Positions 37,265 through 47,435 of a stretch of 64,000 nucleotides of DNA are shown piece after piece; position 1 is the stretch's first letter, and the number at the start of each line of letters is the position of its first letter. The stretch spans positions 1 through 64,000 of the forward strand of contig NZ_MIEQ01000084.1 of assembly GCF_001968815.1 (NCBI RefSeq), read 5' to 3'. The position numbers and the translations under genes are program-made. Source of the stretch: Motiliproteus sp. MSK22-1 (GTDB lineage: Bacteria; Pseudomonadota; Gammaproteobacteria; Pseudomonadales; Balneatricaceae). The notes beneath the pieces are model-generated. The model did no database searches. It had not been told where the DNA came from and saw only the letters and a program-made list of their open reading frames with translations.

Positions 37265-39226
37265 ATGAACAACCCTCAGAAAATACTCCAGCAATACTTT
37301 CAACTTGATCAATTTCGACCAGGTCAGGAAGCCGTCGTTAACTCGCTATTGCAGGGGCGTTCTGCATTAGCCATTTTTCCGACAGGAGGTGGGAAAAGTT
37401 TGTGTTATCAACTGCCTGCACTGATGCTGGAAGGGGTGACGCTGGTGGTCTCCCCCTTGATTGCATTGATGAAGGATCAGGTGGACGGGTTGAAAAAGTT
37501 GGATATTGCCGCAGAGAGACTGGATTCATCGCTGAGTAGTGATGAGGTGCTAAGACTCTATGATCGATTATCCAGAGGCGAAATAAAACTACTCTACGTA
37601 TCTCCCGAGCGGTTGAAGAACGAACGTTTTATCGAGCGTTTACAGCGTCTACAGATCAGTTTGATGGCGGTGGATGAGGCTCACTGCATTTCGGAATGGG
37701 GGCACAATTTCCGGCCCGACTACTTAAAGCTGGCTGATCTGGCCCGAACCCTTAAGGTCGAAAGGTTGTTAGCGTTAACGGCGACAGCGACACCGGCTGT
37801 GGCCGCAGATATCAGACGTCAGTTTTCCATCAATCAGCAGGATCATATCCAAACAAGTTTTCGACGTGCGAACTTGCGCCTTTCAACCACGGCCTGCTCT
37901 TCCCAGAACCGCTTGTCGTTGTTAATTGAACGTATCAGACAGTTGCCTGAGAACTCTTCAACAATTGTCTATGTTACGTTACAGAATAGCGCAGAAGAAG
38001 TGGCGGCGGCACTTAAGCAGCAGGGATTGGTTGCTGCTTTTTATCATGCAGGAATGAAAGATGAAGAGCGATCTGAAGTACAGAACGCTTTTATGAATGG
38101 AACTCTGAATACGGTTGTCGCGACGATTGCCTTCGGCATGGGGATTGATAAGCAGGATATTCGGGCGATTTTTCATTTTAACCTGCCTAAGTCTATCGAG
38201 AACTATGTACAGGAGATTGGCAGGGCCGGTCGTGACGGTCAATCATCTTCCTGTGAACTCTTTGCCTGCATCGATGATTGCCGGGTCTTGGCTAATTTCA
38301 GCTATGGGGATACACCCTCGCGTGAAAGTTTAGCGGAGCTTATTGGTGCGCTGCTTAGCACTGAGGGGGGGAAGGGAATCAACCTTGGCGAAGGTGATAA
38401 ATTGGATATCAGTCCTTATGAGGTTTCCAACGCTTATGACATTCGCCCGCTGGTGATCAATACCCTGCTAACCTATTTGGAGTTGGAAGGGATCATGGCG
38501 GCTACCGGGCCTTTCTATACCCAGTATCGTCTGGCTTTTGTTGAATCAGCTGATGAAATCTGCAAACGTTTTGAGTCCGAAGAACGTAGACTTTTTTTAA
38601 AATCACTATTTGCAGCCGGAAGTATGGGGAGAAAGTGGCTTAGCATCGATATGACAGTAATCGAGTCTGAGCTTCAACAACCCAAATCCAGAGTACTTGC
38701 TGCGCTGGATTACCTGGAACAAAAAGGCTGGATTGAAACATCTGTCAGTGGCCTAAGGCAGGGGTATCGCCGACTGAGGCAAGCCAATCCTGAAACGCTG
38801 CTGGAGACCCTGGTTGCTATGTTTGAAACCCGAGAGTGTCGCGATATTGAGCGTATTCAGCAGGTCATCAGCTTTGCTAATCATCAACACTGTTTAGGTA
38901 ACTTTTTACTGGAGTACTTCGGAGAAGCAACAACGGAGCCTTGTGGTCATTGTGATCGATGTAATGCCCGGTTTAATCACGGCGGCTGCGAAACAACAGA
39001 GCGACCGAGCTTTCCCCGACTGAATGCTTCCCAGCATGAAATCATTCAGATGCTAAGGACCGAGAACCATATGGCGTTACAGCAACCACGTCAATTGACC
39101 CGTTTTCTTTGCGGCTTGCCCAGTCCGGCAACCACTAAAGCAAAGCTAAAGAAGCACCGTTATTTCGGGGTGTTTTCAGAACTGTCTTTTGAAAGTGTTT
39201 TATCCGCGGTTTCTGAAGCTGGTTAG
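37265..39226 (+). CDS. RecQ-family ATP-dependent DNA helicase
   Basis: 653 residues. Walker A TGGGKS near residue 42, DEAH box (VDEAHCISEWGH), TATAT, and helicase motif VI (QEIGRAGRDGQ). A RecQ zinc domain follows with four Cys (CRDIERIQ..., CLGNF, CGHCDRC). The last about 80 residues replace the usual HRDC domain. It unwinds DNA 3' to 5' in repair. Probably a second RecQ paralogue rather than the housekeeping one, given divergence in the C-terminus. Confidence 0.93.
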   Translation: MNNPQKILQQYFQLDQFRPGQEAVVNSLLQGRSALAIFPTGGGKSLCYQLPALMLEGVTLVVSPLIALMKDQVDGLKKLDIAAERLDSSLSSDEVLRLYDRLSRGEIKLLYVSPERLKNERFIERLQRLQISLMAVDEAHCISEWGHNFRPDYLKLADLARTLKVERLLALTATATPAVAADIRRQFSINQQDHIQTSFRRANLRLSTTACSSQNRLSLLIERIRQLPENSSTIVYVTLQNSAEEVAAALKQQGLVAAFYHAGMKDEERSEVQNAFMNGTLNTVVATIAFGMGIDKQDIRAIFHFNLPKSIENYVQEIGRAGRDGQSSSCELFACIDDCRVLANFSYGDTPSRESLAELIGALLSTEGGKGINLGEGDKLDISPYEVSNAYDIRPLVINTLLTYLELEGIMAATGPFYTQYRLAFVESADEICKRFESEERRLFLKSLFAAGSMGRKWLSIDMTVIESELQQPKSRVLAALDYLEQKGWIETSVSGLRQGYRRLRQANPETLLETLVAMFETRECRDIERIQQVISFANHQHCLGNFLLEYFGEATTEPCGHCDRCNARFNHGGCETTERPSFPRLNASQHEIIQMLRTENHMALQQPRQLTRFLCGLPSPATTKAKLKKHRYFGVFSELSFESVLSAVSEAG

Positions 39227-39317
39227 ACAGTAAAGCAGAGGATGAGAGCAGGGCTATAGAGCGGTTTGTTTCAGCACTGACAGCCATGCTCCAGCCTCTG
39301 GTATAAACATCTCATGG

Positions 39318-40202
39318 TCAGAGGGTGTGTGACGCCTTGTCTTTTATGAAATCGATAAACAATCGGGTCTTGGTGGATTCAAATCCTAACTTTGGATAAT
39401 AGGCGTAGATAGTATTCTTGGGCAGTTTCAGGGCCGGTAATACCGGTACCAGTAGTCCTTCGTTCAGCTCCCGTGAAATAGTCATTTCGGTTCCGAGCAG
39501 TAATCCCATGCCTGCTACGGCCCCATTTATTAAGGCTTCAGAATTTCGGGTAACGAAATTCCCGCTTAAGCTGATCCGTGAGCCATCGCAAAACTCCCGT
39601 TCCTCACTATGACCATACTCTCTAAATAACAAACAGTTATGCTGCTCTATTTGACTGGCATTGGTCGGTTCCCCATGGCGCGCGATATAGCTTGGCGCAG
39701 CAAAGAAACCAAACTGAAAATCAAACAGGGGCTTTCCTATATAGCTCAGCGTGTCGTAGCCTTCCAACCATGCAGAGAGGAAAACATCCAGATTATGATC
39801 GGGTAGCTGTTTTGGTGTCACGGTGTACAGCTCAACCTTTATCTGTGGGTACAGCCGCAGAAACTCTTCTATAAAGTAAATTAAAATTCTGGAAGCCAGT
39901 GCCAGTGAAGCGCCAACGCGCAATACACCCACAGCATGGGCATTACGGGAACCCGCTTCGTCAATCAGACTGTTCCACTCTTCTAGCAGCTTTTGTCCCC
40001 GTTGGTAATAGAGCTGTCCTGTCTCTGTGAGTGTAAGGCTCCGAGTGGTGCGTTTGAGCAAGGTTGCACCAATTCTCTGCTCCAGCCAGCGGATTCGCTT
40101 TGACACAGCCGAGCTGGTGGTTCCCAGATGGCTGGCAGCGGCTGAGAAACTGCCCAGGTCCACGACTAGTACAAAACTTTGTGTGCAGTCGTATAAGTCC
40201 AT
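39318..40202 (-). CDS. LysR-family regulator
   Basis: 294 residues. Helix-turn-helix at about 1-60 (FVLVVDLGSFSAAASHLGTTSSAVSKRI in parts) and a substrate-binding domain. Divergent from the MFS gene about 100 bases away, so a likely regulator of it. Inducer unknown. Confidence 0.92.
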   Translation of the reverse strand: MDLYDCTQSFVLVVDLGSFSAAASHLGTTSSAVSKRIRWLEQRIGATLLKRTTRSLTLTETGQLYYQRGQKLLEEWNSLIDEAGSRNAHAVGVLRVGASLALASRILIYFIEEFLRLYPQIKVELYTVTPKQLPDHNLDVFLSAWLEGYDTLSYIGKPLFDFQFGFFAAPSYIARHGEPTNASQIEQHNCLLFREYGHSEEREFCDGSRISLSGNFVTRNSEALINGAVAGMGLLLGTEMTISRELNEGLLVPVLPALKLPKNTIYAYYPKLGFESTKTRLFIDFIKDKASHTL

Positions 40203-40304
40203 TTGATCCTCGTAGGAAATAAAGAAATACCAATAAAGCTGATTATCTTTTTTTTAGTATGTAATAGCCTATGACAAATTTCCCCTAAAGTCGCTGGTAC
40301 TGAG

Positions 40305-41501
40305 ATGCCTTTTTATTGGATACCCATTGTTCTTGCCTGTCTGACCGTTAGTGTTGCTCAGCTGGGAGTCGGTCTGTTGTTGCCTGCGTTACCGGCAATC
40401 AGTCAGGACCTGTTCCTCGATCCTGCTCAGGCCCAGTGGTATATATCCATCTATTTACTGGGCTTTGCCATTTCTCAACTGGCCTACGGTCCATTGTCGG
40501 ATGCCTGGGGACGGCGACCAATACTGCTTATTGGCCTTTGTATTACGCTGCTGGGTGTTGCTTTGTGTATGTTTGGCCAACAGTCAGCTGAGCTTATTCT
40601 GGCCGGTAGATTACTCCAGGGGGCTGGTGCCGGTAGCGCATCGGTATTGGGGCGAGCCATGATTCGTGATCGCTATGACGGGAAACAGCTGTCGATCGCA
40701 ATATCTTATGTCGGTATTGCCGCTGCAATGACGCCTATGTTAGCGCCGTTTGCCGGTGGGTATCTGAGTCATCATTTTGGTTGGTCAGCACTGTTTATAG
40801 TGATGGCCATCTATATTTGCTTAATCTGGTTAGTGATGTTTTTCTGTTTCGCCGAAACCAGGACAGGAGATCGTGTCAGTGTTGGTCTGTATTCTATCCT
40901 CAATGGCTACGGGGATTTATTTAGGGATCGGTATTTTCTGGGGTATGCTGGTTTAAACACATTGTTCTTTTGTTTGCATCTGTTGCTGATTTCGGTAATG
41001 CCCTATTTATTACAGAAAGAAATCGGAATGGATGCCAGCGACTACGGTCAATGGTCACTGATTCCCGCAGCCTGCGGTATGTTCGGGAGCTTTATTTCAA
41101 ATAAGCTTCGTCATCATTTGAACGACCAGCAACGATTGAACCTGTCTTATCTGTTATTGGGCTGCTCTGCGCTGTTCTTTATCATGGTCCCTCTGGAGCT
41201 TTATTGGTTAGTTGCATCGCAGAGTTTATTCGCCATGGCGTTCGGGATTGGCTTTATGATGTCCCTGACCTGTCTGTTAAGTCCCTATAAGAAAAACTCT
41301 GGGTCGGTATCAGCCTTGGCCGGATGTCTGCAGATGCTTTTGGGGTCTCTTGCAACCGTTATTCTGGTTGATCAGGGAGTTACAACACCATTGACGCTGG
41401 GGGTTACAATGGCAATAGGCGTTGTACTCTGTTTATTGCTTAACAGATTGGCCGGGGGATCGGCCAGAGCAAAGTATCTGTTGATGGCGGAATGTCGCTA
41501 A
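40305..41501 (+). CDS. MFS exporter, Bcr/CflA (EmrD) type
   Basis: 398 residues, 12 membrane segments. Motif A is seen as YGPLSDAWGRRPILLIG, and motif C-like GRLLQGAGAGSASVLGRAMIRD supports a drug:proton antiporter. Divergent from the LysR gene. Confidence 0.9.
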   Translation: MPFYWIPIVLACLTVSVAQLGVGLLLPALPAISQDLFLDPAQAQWYISIYLLGFAISQLAYGPLSDAWGRRPILLIGLCITLLGVALCMFGQQSAELILAGRLLQGAGAGSASVLGRAMIRDRYDGKQLSIAISYVGIAAAMTPMLAPFAGGYLSHHFGWSALFIVMAIYICLIWLVMFFCFAETRTGDRVSVGLYSILNGYGDLFRDRYFLGYAGLNTLFFCLHLLLISVMPYLLQKEIGMDASDYGQWSLIPAACGMFGSFISNKLRHHLNDQQRLNLSYLLLGCSALFFIMVPLELYWLVASQSLFAMAFGIGFMMSLTCLLSPYKKNSGSVSALAGCLQMLLGSLATVILVDQGVTTPLTLGVTMAIGVVLCLLLNRLAGGSARAKYLLMAECR

Positions 41502-41637
41502 TTGCCGTTTCAGTGCTCAATTTAATCTAATTAGACTAGGGTGCTTAGAGGGGTGTCATTGTTTACTCATGACCTCAGGCCGGTTCGCCCGATACCTCGA
41601 TTCGAGAGGGCTCTTCTTCATTGTAGTGGTAGATCTG

Positions 41638-42111
41638 CTAGATCAGTAAACTCTCGTCTATCTGATGAAAGATTGTTGCTGAGTTGATCAGCGAGTGCGC
41701 GGTCAGTGCCGGGACTCCGTATACTTCAGCATTAACCGCGTAGTCTCGTTTAATCTTATCTAAAAGCAGATCGAAATCTCCATCACCGGAAAGCAAAATA
41801 ACAGTATCGACGATTTTTGCTGCTTCCATAATATCGATAGTAATGCCAACGTCCCAGTCCCCTTTGGCTGAGCCATCACTGCGCTGGATATAGGGTTTAA
41901 GCTTCACTGTAAAGCCAATATGCTTGAGTGCGCTTTGAAATTTCAGTTGTCGGTCATCACCCCGATGAATTGCATAAGCTGTTGCAGAGACGATCTCTCC
42001 TTCTGCACTTATTTTTTGCCACAGCCTGCGATAATTGAACTGCTTACCATAGGTATGCTTAGTGGTGTAGTAGATGTTTTGAACATCAACAAAAATGGCG
42101 ATTTTTTTCAA
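41638..42111 (-). CDS. NYN-domain (LabA-like) putative RNase
   Basis: 157 residues. The PIN-like acidic set is present: D9 in IFVDVQN, KGDWDVGI and LLSGDGDFDLL. The start is TTG 42111, because the family begins at KKIAIFVDVQN and no ATG fits; no strong ribosome site is seen. Related to LabA and other NYN nucleases that act on RNA. Function in the cell is unknown. Confidence 0.85.
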   Translation of the reverse strand: MKKIAIFVDVQNIYYTTKHTYGKQFNYRRLWQKISAEGEIVSATAYAIHRGDDRQLKFQSALKHIGFTVKLKPYIQRSDGSAKGDWDVGITIDIMEAAKIVDTVILLSGDGDFDLLLDKIKRDYAVNAEVYGVPALTAHSLINSATIFHQIDESLLI

Positions 42112-42191
42112 AGGGGGCAGACTCTTGCTTTCTCGATTGTTAATGCATTATTTAAGCAGAGAACGATTGCTTAATGAGTGGGGTAGTAAAG

Positions 42192-42218
42192 GGAGCTAAA
42201 GTGGCATACTTTAGCTCC
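42192..42218 (-). terminator. Hairpin downstream of the RTX-type gene
   Basis: GGAGCTAAAG and CTTTAGCTCC form a perfect 10-bp stem with a 7-base loop, 22 bases past the stop. Only a short T tract follows on the minus strand, so it may be a weak terminator. Confidence 0.55.
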
Positions 42219-42239
42219 ATCGGCCATTAACCCTTGCCA

Positions 42240-44285
42240 TCAAATAAGAAAGTCACTAAGACCAAAGTTGTTGATGTTTTGAGGGGTTTCCAACTTGATT
42301 ATCATATCTTCTGCACTGTTGAAGGTGGTGTTATCGGTACCATCTTCGATTAATAAATACTCACCCGCTGCTGTACCTGCTTCTATGGTGAGCTGAACCG
42401 CTACGTTGCCTGCGCTAGCAAATAGCGTTTGTAATTCTGTGTTGGGGTTTAGGGTTTCTTCCAGTGTTGTATAAAAACCACTTTCAATTTCCAGCGTGTC
42501 AGTTATCGCGATAGAGACAGGTAAAAGTATACGATCGCCAGAAAAGTTGAATTCCACTAGGGTATCCCCGTTAAAGGTATTTCCATTACTGAACTGAGAG
42601 TCGCTGGCAGCGTTGTAAACATATATATCATCTCCGCCGCCTCCTTCTAGAACATCAGCGCCAGCCCCACCTGTCAATTGGTCAATACCACTGCCTGTCG
42701 TAAGTCTGTTATCACTGGAATTACCACTTAAATCGGCAGACTGGGTGCCGCGAGTTTCTATAGCCGTTATACCGGAAAGAATTGAATCTTCAGACATTTG
42801 AAAAGTTACTCGGTCTGAAAAAATCAGTGTGCTGGCTGTCGTCCCGCTTAGCGTGGTTAATGCGTCATATTGGGCACCTGATATCATAATTTCAGTAGTG
42901 TCAGCAGAAAGCTGTACTATCTCGATATCTGTGATTTGCGCTGCACTTAGATCAAGAGTCGATGAGTTGACCTGAATGGTGTCGTCACCTTCGCCTCCCT
43001 GAATCTGTTCAGCTCCAGATAGATCTGAAGCAGCGGTGTAAACAAATGTGTCCGCTCCTGCACCACCGGACATCGCGTCTACACCGGGGCCTCCTTCCAA
43101 TATGTCATCTCCGCCTTCCCCGCTAAGGGTATCGTCCCCTTCATCTCCGGAAATCGTATCGACACCGTCTCCGCCCAGTAAAATATCACTGCCTGTTCCT
43201 CCTGACAGAGTATCATCGGCGTCACCACCTGACAGCGTGTCAGAGCCGCTACCCCCGGTGAGGGTATCTTCCCCGGCCCCGCCATTGAGCGTGTCGTCAC
43301 CTGAGTCTCCCTGAAGGCTGTCATCACCTGAATCACCGGAAAGCGTATCTGCTCCATTACCGCCCACGAGGGTGTCGTTTCCGCCGGCCCCTGTCAGAGT
43401 ATCCGCTTGTCCCGATCCGGTAAGAACATTGGCATCGTCGTTACCTGTGGCATTAAGTCCACCATTTTGTAAGGCGCTGGCATTCAGATTAACAGGAAAG
43501 GGAGATAAATCATCCAGCGGTATGGTTTGCTGATTATCTGTCAGTGTTTCAGTCGTTAGATCTGCTTCTACCGTACCATTGGACACTCCGCTTAAGCTTA
43601 GTGTTTGACCGTCAGCACTGACTGATGTGGTAATCCAGTTGGGAATGGTAAAATTAGGAGGTGTAGGCCCATCATACTCGGGTGCCGACAGTATCGTCCC
43701 TATGGCCGACTTTAGTGAAGCACCGGTATCAATTTCAGTTGTCAGAGCAGAACGTTCCAAGATCATGCTATAAGCCAGAACCTGCTGGCTCTGCGCTTTC
43801 ATAAGTTCTTTAGCTTCAGAAGATTCAGAAAAACTAGCCAAGAGTTGTTCTCTGCTTTCTGTCTGGAGCTGACCAACCCAATAGGCCTTACCGATTTCTT
43901 CAGGAATGCGTTTTAAGACGTTCATGTACAGCGCTGTTACGTAATCATCATCACTGAGATCTTCGCCATAGAGAGTGGCAAATTCTTCAGAAGCGATAAA
44001 TGCCTTGCCCATCGCTACGAGGTCGATACCCCTGTTAAACTGGTCCTGCCAATAATCCAGACCGGGCTTGTCGGGAAGTCGGTCAAATGCTGATTGATAG
44101 AGTCTTATTACAGCGGTTTGGGTTTGATCCACTTCAGGAGATGCGATCAGGGAGGCCAGCATCTGGTCACCTCCAACTCCTTCCAGATCCAGTTGTGATA
44201 ACCAGAACGCTTTGCCCTCTGCATCCGGTAGGCGGTTCAGTACCTGAGTATATGCAAAGTCGATAAAATCAGTTGTGGTGCTCAT
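42240..44285 (-). CDS. Secreted DUF4214 and RTX calcium-repeat protein
   Basis: About 681 residues from ATG 44285. Residues 1-190 hold two or three DUF4214 units (YTQVLNRLPDAEGKAFWLSQL, YQSAFDRLPDKPGLDYWQDQ, YMNVLKRIPEEIGKAYWVGQL). Residues about 285-410 contain some 13 glycine/aspartate nonapeptides (GGxGxDTLx), with two more near 560. These bind calcium and are typical of type I secreted proteins; the C-terminus (LSDFLI) fits an uncleaved signal. No type I transporter genes are adjacent. It may be an S-layer or matrix protein. Confidence 0.88.
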   Translation of the reverse strand: MSTTTDFIDFAYTQVLNRLPDAEGKAFWLSQLDLEGVGGDQMLASLIASPEVDQTQTAVIRLYQSAFDRLPDKPGLDYWQDQFNRGIDLVAMGKAFIASEEFATLYGEDLSDDDYVTALYMNVLKRIPEEIGKAYWVGQLQTESREQLLASFSESSEAKELMKAQSQQVLAYSMILERSALTTEIDTGASLKSAIGTILSAPEYDGPTPPNFTIPNWITTSVSADGQTLSLSGVSNGTVEADLTTETLTDNQQTIPLDDLSPFPVNLNASALQNGGLNATGNDDANVLTGSGQADTLTGAGGNDTLVGGNGADTLSGDSGDDSLQGDSGDDTLNGGAGEDTLTGGSGSDTLSGGDADDTLSGGTGSDILLGGDGVDTISGDEGDDTLSGEGGDDILEGGPGVDAMSGGAGADTFVYTAASDLSGAEQIQGGEGDDTIQVNSSTLDLSAAQITDIEIVQLSADTTEIMISGAQYDALTTLSGTTASTLIFSDRVTFQMSEDSILSGITAIETRGTQSADLSGNSSDNRLTTGSGIDQLTGGAGADVLEGGGGDDIYVYNAASDSQFSNGNTFNGDTLVEFNFSGDRILLPVSIAITDTLEIESGFYTTLEETLNPNTELQTLFASAGNVAVQLTIEAGTAAGEYLLIEDGTDNTTFNSAEDMIIKLETPQNINNFGLSDFLI

Positions 44286-44606
44286 AGTGTGATTTCGTTT
44301 CTCAACATTAAACAGCAAAAGTGGAAGGCGGTGATATTTTGTCAGATTAGTTGGCTATCGGCCAAGATAGCCCATTTGATCCTCATTATGACAATCCATC
44401 AGGCATTTGTCCTCTCTTTGCTAATATAGAGACGGGAAGTTTAGAAGGATCATAAACTTACGTACCGCCTTTAATGTACTAGAGAGTATAACGAGGAGGT
44501 TAAAAAACATAGCTACTTTCTCTACAGCTTCTTTCTTGATAGCTATTTTCCCGATAACCTTAAAGTGTTCGAGTCTTTCGACAATCAGCTTTTTGTGGAG
44601 CCAACT
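44286..44606. other. Divergent intergenic region
   Basis: About 320 bases between the RTX-type and DUF3617 genes. AT-rich, with no gene or clear motif. Confidence 0.4.
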
Positions 44607-45050
44607 ATGAGTGGTGCGAAGTGTACGGATAATATGAAGTGCGTTAGAGGCCTTGGTATGGGCATTGTCATTTGCTTACTGACACCAGCTACTGTTCTGG
44701 CAGATGCGAGTATGAAGGTCAATCCCGGAAAGTGGGAAATAGCGTCTGAAGTAACGATGCCAATGATGCCCCAGCCGATGACCAACAAAGGAGTTGAATG
44801 TATTAAAGATGGAGACTGGACGGCAGAAAAATTCATGGAAGACATGGAAGGGGAGTGCGAAGCCTCTGATGTCCAGCAGACAGGGCAGACGATGAAATGG
44901 ACAATGCGGTGCGATACTGATGGAGGACTGGTGGTTGGTAAAGGGGAGTTACATTCGTCGGGCAATCAAATGGACGGAAAACTGATCATGGAGATGCAGG
45001 GGATGAAAATCAAGAACACCTGGCACGGGAAGCGTCTTGGCAGTTGTTAA
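44607..45050 (+). CDS. DUF3617 exported protein
   Basis: About 147 residues from ATG 44607 (GTGGAG 7 bases upstream); ATG 44634 is an alternative. Signal sequence ends near TVLADA. The pattern NPGKWEIASEVTMPMMPQPMTNKGVECI with paired cysteines fits DUF3617, a periplasmic family of unknown function. Confidence 0.82.
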   Translation: MSGAKCTDNMKCVRGLGMGIVICLLTPATVLADASMKVNPGKWEIASEVTMPMMPQPMTNKGVECIKDGDWTAEKFMEDMEGECEASDVQQTGQTMKWTMRCDTDGGLVVGKGELHSSGNQMDGKLIMEMQGMKIKNTWHGKRLGSC

Positions 45051-45287
45051 TCAGCTTTGCCCGGCAGTGATGGTAGAAATGACGATTTAGCAGGAATGAT
45101 GAAATTCATCGACAATGGTGCGCTTTCCGCTTTATTTGCTTGCAGGCCGGATAAAAACGGAGGTATTACCGCATCATCATTCCGTAGACTATTCAATCAA
45201 CGCACTGCTGTCTTGTGATATCGGTAATCTGATAGAACTATCTCGACAGGTGAGCAAATATCCACATATAAGAGAGCCTTGATTGCC

Positions 45288-46478
45288 ATGCTTGAACTCA
45301 ACGGAAAACTGACACATTTTGCTAACCCTGAGGCTGATATCAATCGTCCGTATTCAGCTGAACAAAAAGAAGTAATTTGTGTGGCCAGTGCTGCTGATGC
45401 GATAAATGATATCAGAGCATGGCCTGACTATGAGGTTACTCCTCTGTTTTCGTTAGAATCTATGGCGGACACTGCCGGTCTTGCGTCGATCTGGTACAAG
45501 GATGAATCACAGCGCTTTGGCCTTAAGAGTTTTAAGGCGCTGGGTGGTGCCTATGCAGTAGCGAGACAGTTACAGCAAGCCCTTGAGCTCAGCACCGGAA
45601 ATCGGCCCAGTATTGCGGACTTGCTGGAGGGGCGCTGGAAATCAGCAGTGGCTGAGTTGGTGGTGAGTTGCGCAACAGATGGTAACCATGGCCGTTCCGT
45701 TGCCTGGGGGGCACAAATGTTTGGTTGTGGTTGTGTCATCTATATTCATCGGGATGTTTCTGAGGGACGGAAAAAGGCGATGGAAGCCTTTGGTGCTGAG
45801 GTTATTCGAATAATCGGCAATTATGATGATTCTGTTCGACAGGCAGACATGGATGCCAAAGCCAACAATCGAATTATTGTTTCTGACACCAGTTACGAAG
45901 GATATATGGAAATTCCCAAGGATGTTGCTTTGGGATACACGGTGATGTTGTCTGAGATCGTAGAGCAGTTAGAGGGTGAAATTCCAACCCATGTGTTTGT
46001 TCAGGGGGGGGTTGGCGGTCTTGCTTCTGCTATTGCCGGTTATTTTTGGGATCTATGGGGTAATAAACGTCCGAGGATCGTTATTGTTGAGCCTGAGCAG
46101 GCAAACTGCTTGCAGATGAGTGCCAGAGCCGGTAAGCCGGTGGCTGTTGAAGGGGATCTTGATACCCTGATGGCTGGTTTAGCCTGTGGCGAAGTTTCGG
46201 CACTCGGCTGGAAAATACTGGCGACCGGTGCAGATGACTTTATGACACTGAGTGAAGAGGCGGTCCCGGCGGCTATGCGATTGCTGGCAAAAGGGTACCA
46301 GCAAGATCCTGCCATTGAGGCTGGCGAGTCGGCCGTTCCCGGGCTGGCCGCAGCGTTATTAGCCCGGCAGTCCGTTGAGTTTTCTGAGAAACTGGGTTTG
46401 ACTAAGGAGAGCAAAGTCCTGGTGATCGGCACTGAAGGCGCCACTGATCCGGTGCTGTACCAGCAATTGGTAGGCTGA
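45288..46478 (+). CDS. dpaL: Diaminopropionate ammonia-lyase
   Basis: About 396 residues from ATG 45288. Fold-type II PLP enzyme: Lys83 in LKSFKALGG, substrate loop CATDGNHGRSVAWGA and a glycine loop VFVQGGVGGLAS. It converts 2,3-diaminopropionate to pyruvate and two ammonia. Related to YgeX. Ends at a strong terminator. It is a probable catabolic step for the cluster that begins 1 kb downstream. Confidence 0.92.
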   Translation: MLELNGKLTHFANPEADINRPYSAEQKEVICVASAADAINDIRAWPDYEVTPLFSLESMADTAGLASIWYKDESQRFGLKSFKALGGAYAVARQLQQALELSTGNRPSIADLLEGRWKSAVAELVVSCATDGNHGRSVAWGAQMFGCGCVIYIHRDVSEGRKKAMEAFGAEVIRIIGNYDDSVRQADMDAKANNRIIVSDTSYEGYMEIPKDVALGYTVMLSEIVEQLEGEIPTHVFVQGGVGGLASAIAGYFWDLWGNKRPRIVIVEPEQANCLQMSARAGKPVAVEGDLDTLMAGLACGEVSALGWKILATGADDFMTLSEEAVPAAMRLLAKGYQQDPAIEAGESAVPGLAAALLARQSVEFSEKLGLTKESKVLVIGTEGATDPVLYQQLVG

Positions 46479-46491
46479 CTCCATAAGCTTG

Positions 46492-46518
46492 TCCGGCCGT
46501 TTCTGCGGCCGGATTTTT
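46492..46518 (+). terminator. Intrinsic terminator after dpaL
   Basis: TCCGGCCG, a 6-base loop and CGGCCGGA form a perfect 8-bp stem followed by five T, 13 bases past the stop. Confidence 0.92.
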
Positions 46519-46553
46519 GTCATGGTACCCTTCTGTAAAATGAGGTTACAGAC

Positions 46554-47048
46554 CTACGGGGATATTTCTTCTTCCACTGGCACTGAAAGCCCCACTTTAA
46601 CGGCATCCATCACTACATTGGTCTGAAAACTGCGAATGTTGGTATTGTCAAAAAACGATTCTCGGGTGAAGCGGTCATAACCTTCCATGTCTACTGCGGT
46701 CACTATCAGGATAAAATCAGAGCTGCCGGTTACGTAATAGCATTGCTGAACAGCTTTGTTTTTCTTCATTTCTTTTTTAAATGCATCCATCAGATCTGCC
46801 CGTTCCCGTTCCAGGCTTACCTGTACCACAAAGGTCATTGAGCGGCCGATCTTTCGAGGGCTGACAACAGAAATATCGGCCTGGATGATGTGTTGCTCCC
46901 GCATGCGTTTCAGTCGGCGTTGTACTGCGGCGGGGGACAGACCTACCTGCTCGGCAATCTGCTCGGATGTGGTGCGATTGGAGTGTTGTACGATCTCAAG
47001 AATTTTTCGATCGAAACTGTCTATTGAGGCCGGATGAGTCTGGGTCAT
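46554..47048 (-). CDS. Lrp/AsnC-family regulator of the catabolic cluster
   Basis: 164 residues from ATG 47048 (CGGAG upstream). HTH at about 10-60 (IDSFDRKILEIVQHSNRTTSEQIAEQVGLSPAAVQRRLKRM in parts) and RAM domain (QCYYVTGSSDFILIVTAVDM). It is divergent from the EutA-like gene and convergent with dpaL, similar to DoeX-type regulators in ectoine loci. Third Lrp paralogue in the window. Confidence 0.88.
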   Translation of the reverse strand: MTQTHPASIDSFDRKILEIVQHSNRTTSEQIAEQVGLSPAAVQRRLKRMREQHIIQADISVVSPRKIGRSMTFVVQVSLERERADLMDAFKKEMKKNKAVQQCYYVTGSSDFILIVTAVDMEGYDRFTRESFFDNTNIRSFQTNVVMDAVKVGLSVPVEEEISP

Positions 47049-47435
47049 GGTATAGCGCTCCGAGACATGAGTTATAAATAATACGAATATTGGCTTATCG
47101 GTTGCAGTCGCCACATGGCCCCCCTCTGAGCGACCGGGTCTTTGCGTTAACTCTTTTTGATAAGCAAGCCTGTAACCGTTGCCTTGATAGCCAGTCGTAT
47201 TGAGGGTCTGAGAAGCAAGGGACTTGCCTGTAGCTTCCTTTTTAACGATGACTGATCAAGGGTGATTTTATTCTTCAATATATATCGATATTTGCGGAAT
47301 ATCCTCAAGTGTAAGGCTTCATTGCAGGAATAGCTGCGTGGTTCTGCCCTTAATATTGATTTAGGCCTCAGGGGATTACATTTCCAGATATGGCCTGATC
47401 ACAATAATAAGCGTCGGATCAGCGAGAAGTCGATA
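47049..47435. promoter_or_regulatory. Long divergent promoter region of the catabolic cluster
   Basis: About 390 bases between the Lrp-type gene and the EutA-like gene. No exact inverted repeat stands out. It should hold the operator for the Lrp protein and the cluster promoter. Confidence 0.45.

Noticed and set aside
43048-43357. Proline-rich plus-strand frame within the RTX gene
   Set aside because: It is the complement of the glycine/aspartate repeat and not an independent gene.
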